64,000 bases of DNA. Origin: Flavobacterium faecale. Lineage in GTDB: Bacteria > Bacteroidota > Bacteroidia > Flavobacteriales > Flavobacteriaceae. The number at the start of each line of letters is the position of its first letter. Position 1 is the first letter of the stretch. The translations under genes and the position numbers were made by a program. Shown here piece by piece: positions 7,415 through 16,489 of the stretch. Location of the stretch: NCBI RefSeq assembly GCF_003076455.1, contig NZ_CP020918.1:3508001-3572000 (forward strand), in the 5' to 3' direction. The notes below the pieces were generated by a model. That model made no database searches. It saw only the letters and a list, made by a program, of their open reading frames with translations, and was not told the DNA's origin.

Positions 7415-10309
7415 TTAGTACCATTGACTTAATTCAAAATTATTCAACCACACGGCTGCACCTTTTGGGTCTTTAAAAATAATTTTAACTGGATTTATTC
7501 CGTCCGATTCAAAATACTGTGTACTGTTACCAAAAGATTTATTTTGCATATCACTTCCTTCTGTTACTACACTATTTTCTTTTACTGTAGTTCCGTTTTT
7601 ATCGGTAGTACTGATGTTTATTTTTTTAGCATACGGAATTTGGTAAATTTTGTAAGTCGCCGCTTTTTCCTGGTTAGGATCCATACTGTCTGTATTGGTT
7701 CTTGGGGCATGGTGTACCGTTTTTAGTTGGTATTTTCCTTTTTTAAGTCCCGTTAATTCTAGCGATAACCCCTCTTTGGTAGCGCCTAAAACACCATCTC
7801 CACAAGCAAATCCATACTTACCAATAACATTAATTTCGCCCAACCATCTTGTGTTTTCAACTTTGCCGATAGCTTCGATTTTGGCTGTAAATCCACCCAT
7901 CTCGCTGAAGGTTTTAATGCCTGCATTGTTGTCGTTTCCGTTCCAAGGAGTCCAATCAAATTGTACCAATTGATCGTTTCCTCCCAAATCTACTTTTATT
8001 TGTTCTAAATCGTGAATGGTTTCTGGTTCGAATGCGTTGTCATCTACTTTGGTACTCATGATACTAGCTTTGCCCGACTTTAAACCTTTCGCGAAAGCGG
8101 TAACTTCAATTTTTCCAACCGCTGTACCAGCCTGAATCAAGACGGGTGCAACCCCATGAGTCGTAAACATTGGGTTGGAATGTGCGGCCGTTTGATCCCC
8201 AACAATAGTAGCGTTTCCTTTTACCGAAAAACTAATATCCATATCCACTTCTTGCAATATCGTACCGTTTTTGTCGACTACTTTGGCGTAGCCTACGATA
8301 ATATCCGACCCATCAGCAGTCAATTTTCGCCCCTCTGAATCCAATTCCAAAATTATATGATCTGGAGCTTCGGGCGTCATTTTGGTATCGCTAGACATTT
8401 TTTGTCCTTCGACCAAACCATTAGCGGTAAGCGTCCCTTTTTCGAAATTTTCTATTTTAAAATGAAAAGGAGCATGCTTTAGATTTTTATAATCATCTTT
8501 GATCGTTGGAGATTGCGTTGCAATTATTTTTCCGTTCAAAACCAATTCTACTTGATCGGCGTTGCTGTACACAATTACTTCTTGCGTTCCTTCTTTCCAA
8601 TCGGTTTCCAATCGTGTAAAAGGCACTTTGGTCAACTCCGACTGATACCAAAAAAGTCCCGGTCTTGGGTATCTAAAAACCGTCATCATACCGCTACGAC
8701 TTTTATCTCTTTTGTCTGGATTAGGGTGAAAAGTATAATAAGCATGCGCCGTCCAAGCGATATGACCAATTTTCATTGGGCTACTCATAAAGTCGTTTAC
8801 CGCTTCGGGACCACGTTTTCCTTCCATGGCTAGAATAGGTTCGTCACCGCTCCAATAATAATCACCGTAAATCATTTGTGCAAAAATATCGGTCAGTCCC
8901 GAGTTTTGCCATCCTGTCCAGCGGCTACTTTGCGAAGCCGTAAATCGAGTTGGGTCTTCTTGTTTCATTATATTGTGCGCTCTTGGCACATAACCACGAT
9001 GATTGATTCCGGCTCCCCAAATAAAGACTGACGGGTGGTTGCGGTGGTTGCGCACCATGGTTCTAGCGGCTTTTTCATAATTATCAAACCATTCGTTGCT
9101 ACCAATAGACATCCAAGTTGGTGCTTCTTCATAAATCAAAATTCCCAATTCGTCACAAGCCTCAATAAAAGCGTTATCATGCGGATAATGTGCGGTGCGA
9201 ATGACATTCATACCCAATTTTTTGATTTGCAAAGCATCTTTATAATGTAACGAATTAGGCATTGCATCTCCTATAAAACCATAATGTTGATGGCGGTTGA
9301 CACCAATTAACTTAATCGGCTTTCCGTTTAGCAATACGCCTTGCATATTGTTCATTTCGATTTTTCTAAAACCCATTTTACATTCGGTTTCATCTACTAG
9401 TTTTCCGTTTTCAAATACGGTGGTATTCACACGGTACAAATACGGATTATCCGTTGACCACAAATGAAAATCGTCTTCAATACTACCTATTTCGTTAAAC
9501 TGAACTTCATTTCCTGCACCAATTTCTTTGGTTTGCGAAAGCTTCAAAACCACCAGTCCGTTCTTATCTACCAATCGATTGACAACAGTAGTTTTTTGCG
9601 TTTGGTTGGTTTCATTTCGAACTCCCGTTTTGATATTTACAGTACCATTCAAATTGATTGGGTCTACCGTAGGCGTGGTTATATTTTGTCCCGAAATATC
9701 CGATTCCCAATTGAAAGTCACGTGCGTCGGATTGGTTTCAACCAAATACACATCACGGTACAAACCTCCAAATTTGATATAATCCATAGGTCCTGGATCG
9801 GGCGGAATAATATCGCTTTTGCGGTTGTCGGCCTTTACTGTTACTTGATTTTTACCGCCATAGGTCACGTATTTCGAAATATCAAAATGAAAGGGCGTAT
9901 ACCCTCCTACCGCATATTCTCCCACATGTTTACCATTGACCCATACATTGGTCACTTGATGTACGCCTTCAAATTCTAGAAATACTTTTTTGGATGTATC
10001 TGCCGTAACCGCAATATCTCTGCGATACCAACCTACGTTTCGCATAAAGGTTTTTTGGTATTTATCATCTTGGTTTCCGTTCAAATCCATCGATGTCAAT
10101 TCTAAGGAATGCGGAACATTGACAGACTCCCATTTTGAATCGTCTAATTTTTCGGTGTATAAAGCACCATCGGGATCACCCAAATGAAATTTCCATCCAA
10201 AATTGATGCTTTTTTTGGTTCGCGTTCCTTTCTCCTGTTGGGTCTGACTATGCACGTTCAGGGTGCAAATGAAGCATAGCAGGCTAAGTATTTGAATAGT
10301 TTTTTTCAT
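7415..10309 (-). CDS. GH2 family beta-galactosidase-like enzyme with altered acid/base motif
   Basis: 964 residues with a signal peptide (MKKTIQILSLLCFICTLNVHSQ). The order is a GH2 sugar-binding domain (about 35-190), an Ig-like domain (about 195-318), a TIM barrel (about 320-620) and C-terminal beta domains. The barrel shows NVIRTAHYPH and the nucleophile region AMEGKRG with Glu496. Where most GH2 enzymes have N-E for the acid/base (as in SIGNE), this protein reads WGAGINHRG, so His437 replaces the catalytic Glu. It is the last gene of the GH43-GH16-GH2 operon (31 bp after GH16). It probably acts on galactose ends of agar or porphyran oligosaccharides, but the altered motif may mean a different mechanism or substrate. 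Confidence 0.88.
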   Translation of the reverse strand: MKKTIQILSLLCFICTLNVHSQTQQEKGTRTKKSINFGWKFHLGDPDGALYTEKLDDSKWESVNVPHSLELTSMDLNGNQDDKYQKTFMRNVGWYRRDIAVTADTSKKVFLEFEGVHQVTNVWVNGKHVGEYAVGGYTPFHFDISKYVTYGGKNQVTVKADNRKSDIIPPDPGPMDYIKFGGLYRDVYLVETNPTHVTFNWESDISGQNITTPTVDPINLNGTVNIKTGVRNETNQTQKTTVVNRLVDKNGLVVLKLSQTKEIGAGNEVQFNEIGSIEDDFHLWSTDNPYLYRVNTTVFENGKLVDETECKMGFRKIEMNNMQGVLLNGKPIKLIGVNRHQHYGFIGDAMPNSLHYKDALQIKKLGMNVIRTAHYPHDNAFIEACDELGILIYEEAPTWMSIGSNEWFDNYEKAARTMVRNHRNHPSVFIWGAGINHRGYVPRAHNIMKQEDPTRFTASQSSRWTGWQNSGLTDIFAQMIYGDYYWSGDEPILAMEGKRGPEAVNDFMSSPMKIGHIAWTAHAYYTFHPNPDKRDKSRSGMMTVFRYPRPGLFWYQSELTKVPFTRLETDWKEGTQEVIVYSNADQVELVLNGKIIATQSPTIKDDYKNLKHAPFHFKIENFEKGTLTANGLVEGQKMSSDTKMTPEAPDHIILELDSEGRKLTADGSDIIVGYAKVVDKNGTILQEVDMDISFSVKGNATIVGDQTAAHSNPMFTTHGVAPVLIQAGTAVGKIEVTAFAKGLKSGKASIMSTKVDDNAFEPETIHDLEQIKVDLGGNDQLVQFDWTPWNGNDNNAGIKTFSEMGGFTAKIEAIGKVENTRWLGEINVIGKYGFACGDGVLGATKEGLSLELTGLKKGKYQLKTVHHAPRTNTDSMDPNQEKAATYKIYQIPYAKKINISTTDKNGTTVKENSVVTEGSDMQNKSFGNSTQYFESDGINPVKIIFKDPKGAAVWLNNFELSQWY

Positions 10310-10340
10310 TTTATAATAAATTCTAAGGTTTTTGTAGTAA

Positions 10341-11207
10341 TTATTTATGATCCCAAGCTCTAAAGTATTTCACATGAAACTCGCCGTCCAAACGTTTATC
10401 GTCTGGTAAAGCACCAAACCATTTATTGGATTCACAATTAAAGTTGACTTCCAACGGTTGGTGCCAGTGTGTGTTGGGTGCTTCTCTAAAAAGTATTCCG
10501 TCAATATAAAAACGAATAAATTCCGCTGTCCATTCTAAGCCCCAAACGTGGTAATCGGCTTGCAATTCTTTCGGAAAATAATATTTGATAGTTCTTGAAA
10601 AATGGGCCTTCACATCTCCTTGATCGGCTGGCGATTTAAAAACATGAATATTCGAATTCAAATCATGACGGTTGTATGCAACTCCAGGCGCATTTTCGCA
10701 AATATCAATCTCTGTCCACCAATCTTTGTCCACATTGGTCATCCAAAAACCCGACACCCATGGAGCATCCATCAATTTACATTCGGCTTCAAAATAGCCG
10801 TATAAAAATTGTTTTTTACTTTTTATAAATCCAGTCGAATGCGTAAAATCTTTTGGTAATTGCTCATTGCCGTGTTGGTTTACTTTAATGACCAACTCCC
10901 CTTTTTCCTGACTTACATTCGAAGGATGAAAATAAGTTGGCGCACGACCTTTCCACTTAGGATTGTTCGGAAACCATTTGTTTTCGTTTAAAGTTTTCGA
11001 ATCAAATTCATCGGAATACTCTTTTAGAAGTTTCCATTTTCCAGAATTTTTTTGATCCGAAAGCGGAAATTGTTGGTTCAATCTAGCAGGTGCTTTTTCG
11101 AGTTGAATCGAATCTGCATACTTTTTTGGCGGAATGGTTAAATCCTGTGCCTGTACAGTCACACAAAAGGTAAAAGTAGAAACGATAGTTAATAGTACTT
11201 TTTTCAT
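10341..11207 (-). CDS. GH16 beta-porphyranase/beta-agarase
   Basis: 288 residues with a signal peptide ending VQAQ. This is a single-domain jelly-roll enzyme. The catalytic ExDxxE motif is EIDICE, with Glu166, Asp168 and Glu171, preceded by GFWMTNVDKDWW. GH16 enzymes of this type cut beta-1,4 bonds inside red-algal galactans. Its sequence differs clearly from the GH16 proteins at 23404 and 62379, so the three probably have different specificities; porphyran or agar is likely, but the subfamily needs a database comparison. It lacks a T9SS tail, so it may stay periplasmic or leave by another route. It is the middle gene of the minus-strand operon, with 32 and 31 bp gaps on either side. Confidence 0.88.
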   Translation of the reverse strand: MKKVLLTIVSTFTFCVTVQAQDLTIPPKKYADSIQLEKAPARLNQQFPLSDQKNSGKWKLLKEYSDEFDSKTLNENKWFPNNPKWKGRAPTYFHPSNVSQEKGELVIKVNQHGNEQLPKDFTHSTGFIKSKKQFLYGYFEAECKLMDAPWVSGFWMTNVDKDWWTEIDICENAPGVAYNRHDLNSNIHVFKSPADQGDVKAHFSRTIKYYFPKELQADYHVWGLEWTAEFIRFYIDGILFREAPNTHWHQPLEVNFNCESNKWFGALPDDKRLDGEFHVKYFRAWDHK

Positions 11208-11239
11208 TCTTTGGTTTATTTAGTTGTTTTGATTTTTTA

Positions 11240-12559
11240 TTAATTGAATCGAAACCAGTCCAAACTATTATCGGAACTGTTGGTTTCATTTTTAAAAGTT
11301 AGAAACAGCGCTTGCTTTCCTTTTTTTACATTTCGAATCGAAGTTTTTACAATTTGATAGTCCTTTGAAGGTTCCAATACGCATGTACCAATTAGATTTC
11401 CGTGCTCCGAACCTTGTCTTATTTCGATAGTAATTTTCGAATGAACTACTGCTTTTAATTCGAACTCACTACAGTTTTTAGGAAAATCCAAATATTTGTA
11501 GCCTACAAAATCTCCATCTTTGAAAGCCGCAAGACCTTCTGATTTGATATCGGTCGCTGCAATTCCTGTAACCCGAACATTACCAGATAAGTGACACGCC
11601 CACTCGGCCTCTATAATTGCTGTTGCATCTAGGGGTGCGCTTGCTCCTTGCGAACTCATTTCGACTTCATCAATAGTTCCGTCTTTCTTGATAAAAATAG
11701 GTTCTACACATGCTTTTCGAAATTTTTGAGAATTGTGAGTCGAACGGTGGTAAAACACATACCATTGGTCTTTGAATTTTTCTATTGAGCCATGATTGTT
11801 CCAAGAGGCAGGATCACAGGCCACATTATCAATCAAAACACCTTTGTATTCAAAAGGTCCCATGGGCGATTTTCCTATTGCGTACCCCAAACAGGTGGGT
11901 TTATTGTTTCGGCTATCATCTGCGAAAACAAAATAATACAGTTTTCCTATTTTTCGAATAGAAGAACCTTCGTGAAAAGCTACGTTTCCTTTGGCATCCA
12001 AGGGTTCCACAATGCTAGTCGAATCAATTTCGATTAAATTAGGCTTCAGTTTGGCCACTTTTGGTTTTCCTTGTCCCCAATAATAGTAGCCTTGACCATC
12101 ATCATCAATCAAAACTGCAGGATCAATTTGATACGCACCTTTAATCTGTTTTCCGTTTTCGAAAGGGCCAAAAGGAGATGAACTAGTCGCAACACCTTCG
12201 GTTAACTTTTTTCCTGGTGAGCAATAATACAGATAATAGGTTCCGTCTTTGTAGGCGCAATCTGGAGCGAATAGTAAATTGTCATGGTATGAAACTTGGT
12301 CGTTTGCACCTTTGGACGCGAAAGCATTTTCGGTTACCGTCCATTTTTTCAAATCAGAAGTGTTTAATACATGATGAGAATAAGAACACCAATAATCATC
12401 ACTCTCATCGCGAGATCCGTAGAGGTACAATTTGCCATCTTTCCACACATGCGCTTCGGGATCAGCGATGTACATCCCTGCGGGAACAATTGGATTTTGC
12501 GCTTTTACTACCAAAACAAAAAGCGTAAGAAAAAGCGTAATTATTGTATTTTTTTTCAT
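11240..12559 (-). CDS. GH43 family glycosidase with C-terminal CBM6-like domain
   Basis: 439 residues from the ATG at 12559, chosen because it gives a proper signal peptide (MKKNTIITLFLTLFVLVVKAQ); a longer frame to 12649 adds a non-signal-like extension. The five-bladed propeller of GH43 is visible: Asp33 in MYIADPEAH (base), Asp146 in YQIDPAV (pKa modulator) and Glu197 in AFHEGSS (acid). From about residue 315 there is a beta-sandwich resembling CBM6 (IIEAEWAC...GDFVGYKYLDF...DWFRF), a carbohydrate-binding module. GH43 members from galactan loci include exo-beta-galactosidases, so a galactan role is likely but not proven. It is the first gene of the GH43-GH16-GH2 operon. Confidence 0.88.
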   Translation of the reverse strand: MKKNTIITLFLTLFVLVVKAQNPIVPAGMYIADPEAHVWKDGKLYLYGSRDESDDYWCSYSHHVLNTSDLKKWTVTENAFASKGANDQVSYHDNLLFAPDCAYKDGTYYLYYCSPGKKLTEGVATSSSPFGPFENGKQIKGAYQIDPAVLIDDDGQGYYYWGQGKPKVAKLKPNLIEIDSTSIVEPLDAKGNVAFHEGSSIRKIGKLYYFVFADDSRNNKPTCLGYAIGKSPMGPFEYKGVLIDNVACDPASWNNHGSIEKFKDQWYVFYHRSTHNSQKFRKACVEPIFIKKDGTIDEVEMSSQGASAPLDATAIIEAEWACHLSGNVRVTGIAATDIKSEGLAAFKDGDFVGYKYLDFPKNCSEFELKAVVHSKITIEIRQGSEHGNLIGTCVLEPSKDYQIVKTSIRNVKKGKQALFLTFKNETNSSDNSLDWFRFN

Positions 12560-12814
12560 TTTATTCGAAAAATAATTTAGAGACTGAAAAATACAATCTT
12601 TTACTTCAAAGGAGCAACAATGCAGCATCTTATACGTCCAAAAATCCATTTGTTATAGAGATAAAAACATTTGATTTAGTTGGCTTACCTCTTCCTAGTT
12701 TACTTTTATTCGAAAATATAAATTGACTAAATAGGAACAAAAAAAGAATATTAAACCAATACACTTTTATACCATCATAACACCAATACTTTTTAACAAC
12801 CAAAAAACAACACT
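12560..12814. promoter_or_regulatory. Divergent promoter region between GH43 operon and sulfatase
   Basis: This 255-bp AT-rich gap separates the minus-strand GH43 operon from the plus-strand sulfatase, so it must carry promoters for both. I see no clear TAnnTTTG element or operator palindrome that I would place exactly. Confidence 0.4.
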
Positions 12815-14692
12815 ATGAAAGTAAAATTATTTGCCCTTTGTGTATTGAGCTTTGCGGCATCCAATTCACAATTGTTGGCACAAAAAACAGTCAAAAAACC
12901 AAATATCCTTTGGATTTTGACTGATGACCAACGAAAAGATTCCAACGGCTACTACAACCAAATCACAACAGGGAAAAATGATAGTCCGCTGGGGTATATT
13001 GAATCTCCAAACTTAGATGCTTTGGCAAAAGAAGGAGTTGTGTTTCCAAATATGTATTGCAACTCACCCGCTTGTGCACCATCACGAAACGGAATCTTAG
13101 CTGGGAAATACCCGCACCATTCTGGAGTCTATGGTTTTGAATATTTTAATGGTGAGGCCGAATTTTTCACCAAAACGATGCCTCAAATTATGGTTGAAAA
13201 CGGTTACGAAACCAGTTTGTTTGGTAAGGCTGGTTATCGAAATAAAAGCGTTGACAAAAAAAGTGCTACTAAAAAAACGGAAGACTTATACAAAGGTTTC
13301 TATCAAAAATATGTTTTGGATACAGAACTGGAAAGAGGTGGCGTAACCGACTGGAACAAGGAAACGACATATGGTAAAGTAAATGGCAAATCGGGTAAAA
13401 TAGATACGCGCATGCAATTTTTCTATCCGAATAATGTCAAAAAATCTTGGACTACAGAAGATAATATTTCGGATGCAGAAAAAGCTATCAAAGCTTCTGT
13501 CGAAAAAGAATTGGATATCCTGTATCACAATGCCAACGATGGAGAAGAGTCTACTTTGATTATTGGTGGAGTTAACTCTATGCCTGCAGACAAAACATTG
13601 GATGGTAATATTTTGACCGAGTATCGTAACTATCTTCAAAATCAAAATAAGCCTTACCAATCCTTATTAGGAGATAAAATGGCGGGTGCCAATACCAGCA
13701 AACCTATTTTTACCAGTTTGAGTTTCCACTTTCCGCATACACCTGTGATGCCTCCAAAGGAATTTAGAGACCGCTTTAAAGATAAAGTGTATAAAATTCC
13801 AGCATTCGATAAAAAAGAAGAGTTGAGTAAACTACCAAAACAATTGGTGGACTTATACAATAAATTAAGAATTGACGGCTACTCTTATGAAGATAAGCAA
13901 CAAGCCATCAGAGATTATTATGCCTTTTGTGCTTTTGGAGATTACATTATCGGGAAAGCCATAGCCGAATTTAAAGCCTATTCGAAAAAGAACAACCAAG
14001 AATACATAATCTTGTACACGTGTGGAGATCATGGATGGCAATTGGGAGAACAAGGTATTGAATCAAAATTTTCGCCTTGGGAACTTTCTACACATACCAC
14101 TGGTATTTTGGTTTCGTCAGACAAAAAAGCGGTACCTGCAGGAAAAGTGTATGATGGCTTTGCGGAGTATGTAGACATTATGCCGACCATTTTGGCCGCT
14201 GGAGGTGTTGATTTGAAAGCCAAAGAATACCAATTTTTGGACGGATTTGATTTAGCCGAAATGTATTCGAACCCACAACTAAATAAAGACTACATTATTG
14301 GTGAAATAAATAGTGTTGCAGGTCCACGCTCGTATATGCGTACCAAGGATTTCGCTTTCTCTATGCGTCCACGTCCATTGAACGGAGGACCTGGAGGAAG
14401 ATACAAACCAAATGAAAACGTACGTTGGGGATTGGATGCTCCAAGACAAGAAGTGCAATTGGCATTTTATGATTTACGTAAAGACCCTATGGAGCGAAAC
14501 AATCTGGCTAATGACAAAAACTACATTGCTTTGACAGATTGGTTTAGAACCAAACTCGGAAATATTATTCTAGGTGATGGTCGTATTGAATGTGATTGGA
14601 AACAAAAAAATGTTTACAACACCAGTACTTTTGCCTTGGGTGCAGATGATAAGAAAATTGATATTCCAAAGAATATTGTTCCAAAAATATAA
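12815..14692 (+). CDS. S1-family sulfatase
   Basis: 625 residues with a signal peptide (ending LLAQ). The metal-binding Asp pair is at 37-38 in WILTDDQRKD. The formylglycine site is CAPSR (Cys87-Arg91), the type matured by an anaerobic or FGE-type sulfatase-maturing enzyme that is not in this window. Further sulfatase features are the LAGKYP segment after the active site, YTCGDHGWQLGEQ with metal ligands Asp-His, and a C-terminal subdomain. At 625 residues it is longer than typical ~500-residue S1 sulfatases because of insertions around 150-260. It probably removes sulfate from agar or porphyran oligosaccharides. A strong terminator follows directly. Confidence 0.9.
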   Translation: MKVKLFALCVLSFAASNSQLLAQKTVKKPNILWILTDDQRKDSNGYYNQITTGKNDSPLGYIESPNLDALAKEGVVFPNMYCNSPACAPSRNGILAGKYPHHSGVYGFEYFNGEAEFFTKTMPQIMVENGYETSLFGKAGYRNKSVDKKSATKKTEDLYKGFYQKYVLDTELERGGVTDWNKETTYGKVNGKSGKIDTRMQFFYPNNVKKSWTTEDNISDAEKAIKASVEKELDILYHNANDGEESTLIIGGVNSMPADKTLDGNILTEYRNYLQNQNKPYQSLLGDKMAGANTSKPIFTSLSFHFPHTPVMPPKEFRDRFKDKVYKIPAFDKKEELSKLPKQLVDLYNKLRIDGYSYEDKQQAIRDYYAFCAFGDYIIGKAIAEFKAYSKKNNQEYIILYTCGDHGWQLGEQGIESKFSPWELSTHTTGILVSSDKKAVPAGKVYDGFAEYVDIMPTILAAGGVDLKAKEYQFLDGFDLAEMYSNPQLNKDYIIGEINSVAGPRSYMRTKDFAFSMRPRPLNGGPGGRYKPNENVRWGLDAPRQEVQLAFYDLRKDPMERNNLANDKNYIALTDWFRTKLGNIILGDGRIECDWKQKNVYNTSTFALGADDKKIDIPKNIVPKI

Positions 14693-14706
14693 CTAAAATA
14701 CAATCA

Positions 14707-14746
14707 AAAAAGCCTTTAGAATTTGTTTCTAAAGGCTTTTTTTTTT
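14707..14746 (+). terminator. Rho-independent terminator after sulfatase
   Basis: A 12-bp stem (AAGCCTTTAGAA / TTCTAAAGGCTT) with a short loop is followed by a run of more than six T. It lies 14 bp after the sulfatase stop. Confidence 0.8.
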
Positions 14747-14862
14747 CACTGTATCGTAATTAACCACAACAAATAAGCTTAACAAGTAACTGGATTACAA
14801 CACCTTAACCATATGTGGCAGGGTAAAAACCATATGCAAACACCTATTTCACTAATGAATTA

Positions 14863-14870
14863 TAGTTTTG
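14863..14870 (+). promoter_or_regulatory. Candidate -7 element (TAGTTTTG)
   Basis: TAGTTTTG fits the Bacteroidota -7 consensus TAnnTTTG and lies 26 bp before the start of the T9SS protein gene. No clear -33 element is visible. Confidence 0.4.
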
Positions 14871-14895
14871 TATAAACTTTAAACAATAAACAATT

Positions 14896-16134
14896 ATGAA
14901 AAAATTATTACTCTTATTTGTTACTGGCCTTGGAGCTATAACAATTTCTCAGGCACAGACTCAAACACTTAGTCTAAGTACAGATGCAACCTCTTTAAAT
15001 GCTATTGTAATTTCAGACAATGGTTATATTCTAGAGGAAACTGGCCCTGGAGTTTACACACAAAGAACCATAACGGTTACTTCGACTAATGATCCTGGAA
15101 ATGCGTCAGCAACGAATGGAGCTGGAGATCCAAGCCCTATTGCACCTGGTAATTCCAATGTTTTCTTTGTAGTCAAAAATGGGACAGGAACTGCCTCCCA
15201 AACTAATGTGGCAACAGCTGGAACTTTAAGCAATTCAAATGCAGCAACTGTAGTTATAGATGGTACAGATCCAACAATAAACACTAGAACTTGGGTACTT
15301 TCAGTACTAACACTTCAATCAGGTAATATTGCACCACTAGGTGCAGGTTATGATTTTAGACCTACTGGTGGGACTTCAAGTAATCCACCTCAAGCAGTTT
15401 CAATTGTAGGAACCTATACTGTACCTGTTGTAGAAAAACATAGTTATGAATTTAATAATGGTACTAACACCGAAGGTTTCAGTGCAATAAATTCAGCTAT
15501 AACGGTTTCAGGAGGTAAAATGGTTATTACAACTGATGCAGTCGCAGGTAATGCACCACACACTGTTGGAATTATAAGAAAAACTGATCCAACAAATTAT
15601 ATAAATGCAGAAACCTATAAATATGCACATGTATATTATAGAAACAAATCATTCAATAATCAACTTAGGATTTCTACTGGTAGTGCTCCTAGTGGTACTA
15701 ATGGATCAAATTATACAACATTAACTTTAAACATGACCGATGCAAGTCCTTATGAAGTTGCTGTTATTAATTTATCTAATGCAGTAACATGGATTGGAAT
15801 TGTTGATACTTTTGATGTACAGCACAGAACTACTGGTACTAGTTCATTAGCAGGAACTTTAGAAATTGACAGAATTGAATTTTCTACAGGACCTACTTTA
15901 GGATTGAGTACAAAACAAGTTACAGAGTTAGTAAATGTATACCCAAATCCAACAACTGGAGCGATTACTATTTCTGATTTAAAAGACAGTAAAACCATTA
16001 ACATCTACAATATGTTGGGAGCTGTTGTAAAAACCCTTCCTGCAACAAATACAATTGATATTTCTGATTTGGCAACAGGAACTTATTTCTTAAAAACAGA
16101 TACAGGTTTGAGTAGCAAAATTATAAAACAATAA
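14896..16134 (+). CDS. T9SS-exported protein with possible carbohydrate-binding beta-sandwich
   Basis: 412 residues. A signal peptide (ending TISQAQ) is followed by a Ser/Thr/Asn-rich region to about 175 and a second part (about 180-330) beginning HSYEFNNGTNTEGF and ending LEIDRIEFS. That pattern (a Phe/Trp-rich start and an 'IDxIxF' closing strand) recalls carbohydrate-binding jelly-roll domains. The last ~75 residues are a T9SS type A sorting domain (VNVYPNPTTGAITISDL ... LATGTYFLKT). No catalytic motif is recognised. It lies between a sulfatase and two other T9SS proteins, so a role in galactan capture or a cell-surface complex is plausible but unproven. It has its own terminator, so it may be monocistronic. 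Confidence 0.82.
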   Translation: MKKLLLLFVTGLGAITISQAQTQTLSLSTDATSLNAIVISDNGYILEETGPGVYTQRTITVTSTNDPGNASATNGAGDPSPIAPGNSNVFFVVKNGTGTASQTNVATAGTLSNSNAATVVIDGTDPTINTRTWVLSVLTLQSGNIAPLGAGYDFRPTGGTSSNPPQAVSIVGTYTVPVVEKHSYEFNNGTNTEGFSAINSAITVSGGKMVITTDAVAGNAPHTVGIIRKTDPTNYINAETYKYAHVYYRNKSFNNQLRISTGSAPSGTNGSNYTTLTLNMTDASPYEVAVINLSNAVTWIGIVDTFDVQHRTTGTSSLAGTLEIDRIEFSTGPTLGLSTKQVTELVNVYPNPTTGAITISDLKDSKTINIYNMLGAVVKTLPATNTIDISDLATGTYFLKTDTGLSSKIIKQ

Positions 16135-16182
16135 GAAATCCAACATAATATTTTACCTTATTAAGTTTTTATACGGTAACAC

Positions 16183-16213
16183 AAAACCCTTTGCATTGTC
16201 AAAGGGTTTTTTC
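16183..16213 (+). terminator. Rho-independent terminator
   Basis: Stem AAAACCCTTT / AAAGGGTTTT with an 8-base loop and T run follows the T9SS gene. A near-copy of this terminator and its downstream sequence recurs at 22003-22032. Confidence 0.75.
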
Positions 16214-16489
16214 GTTTTACTCAAAAAGTTTTCAATATTGTCGTCAAAAAATAAATTATCCGAATAGAAATCACAGAAAAGATTGTTTTTTTTATAATAA
16301 ATGGATACTAGCGATTAGTAATAACAGCTATTTTAAGTGATTTTGAAGAACAAAAACAAATCATTTATTCTAGCTAATAAATCATATGTTGTAATTACAG
16401 ATTGTGATTTAAAATACATTTGACATTGAACTTTTAGTTAAAATACATAGCTAAAAGTTAAAATATATTAATTAACAATAAACTTTATT
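16214..16489 (+). promoter_or_regulatory. AT-rich leader with candidate -7 element TACATTTG
   Basis: This intergenic stretch lies before the second T9SS gene. TACATTTG at 16415-16422 matches TAnnTTTG and lies about 68 bp before the start codon; a TTG-containing stretch about 25 bp upstream could be the -33 element. No ORF is seen. Confidence 0.4.

Noticed and set aside
12560..12649. N-terminal extension of the GH43 gene
   Set aside because: It adds Cys-rich sequence in front of an otherwise clean signal peptide, so the ATG at 12559 is preferred.
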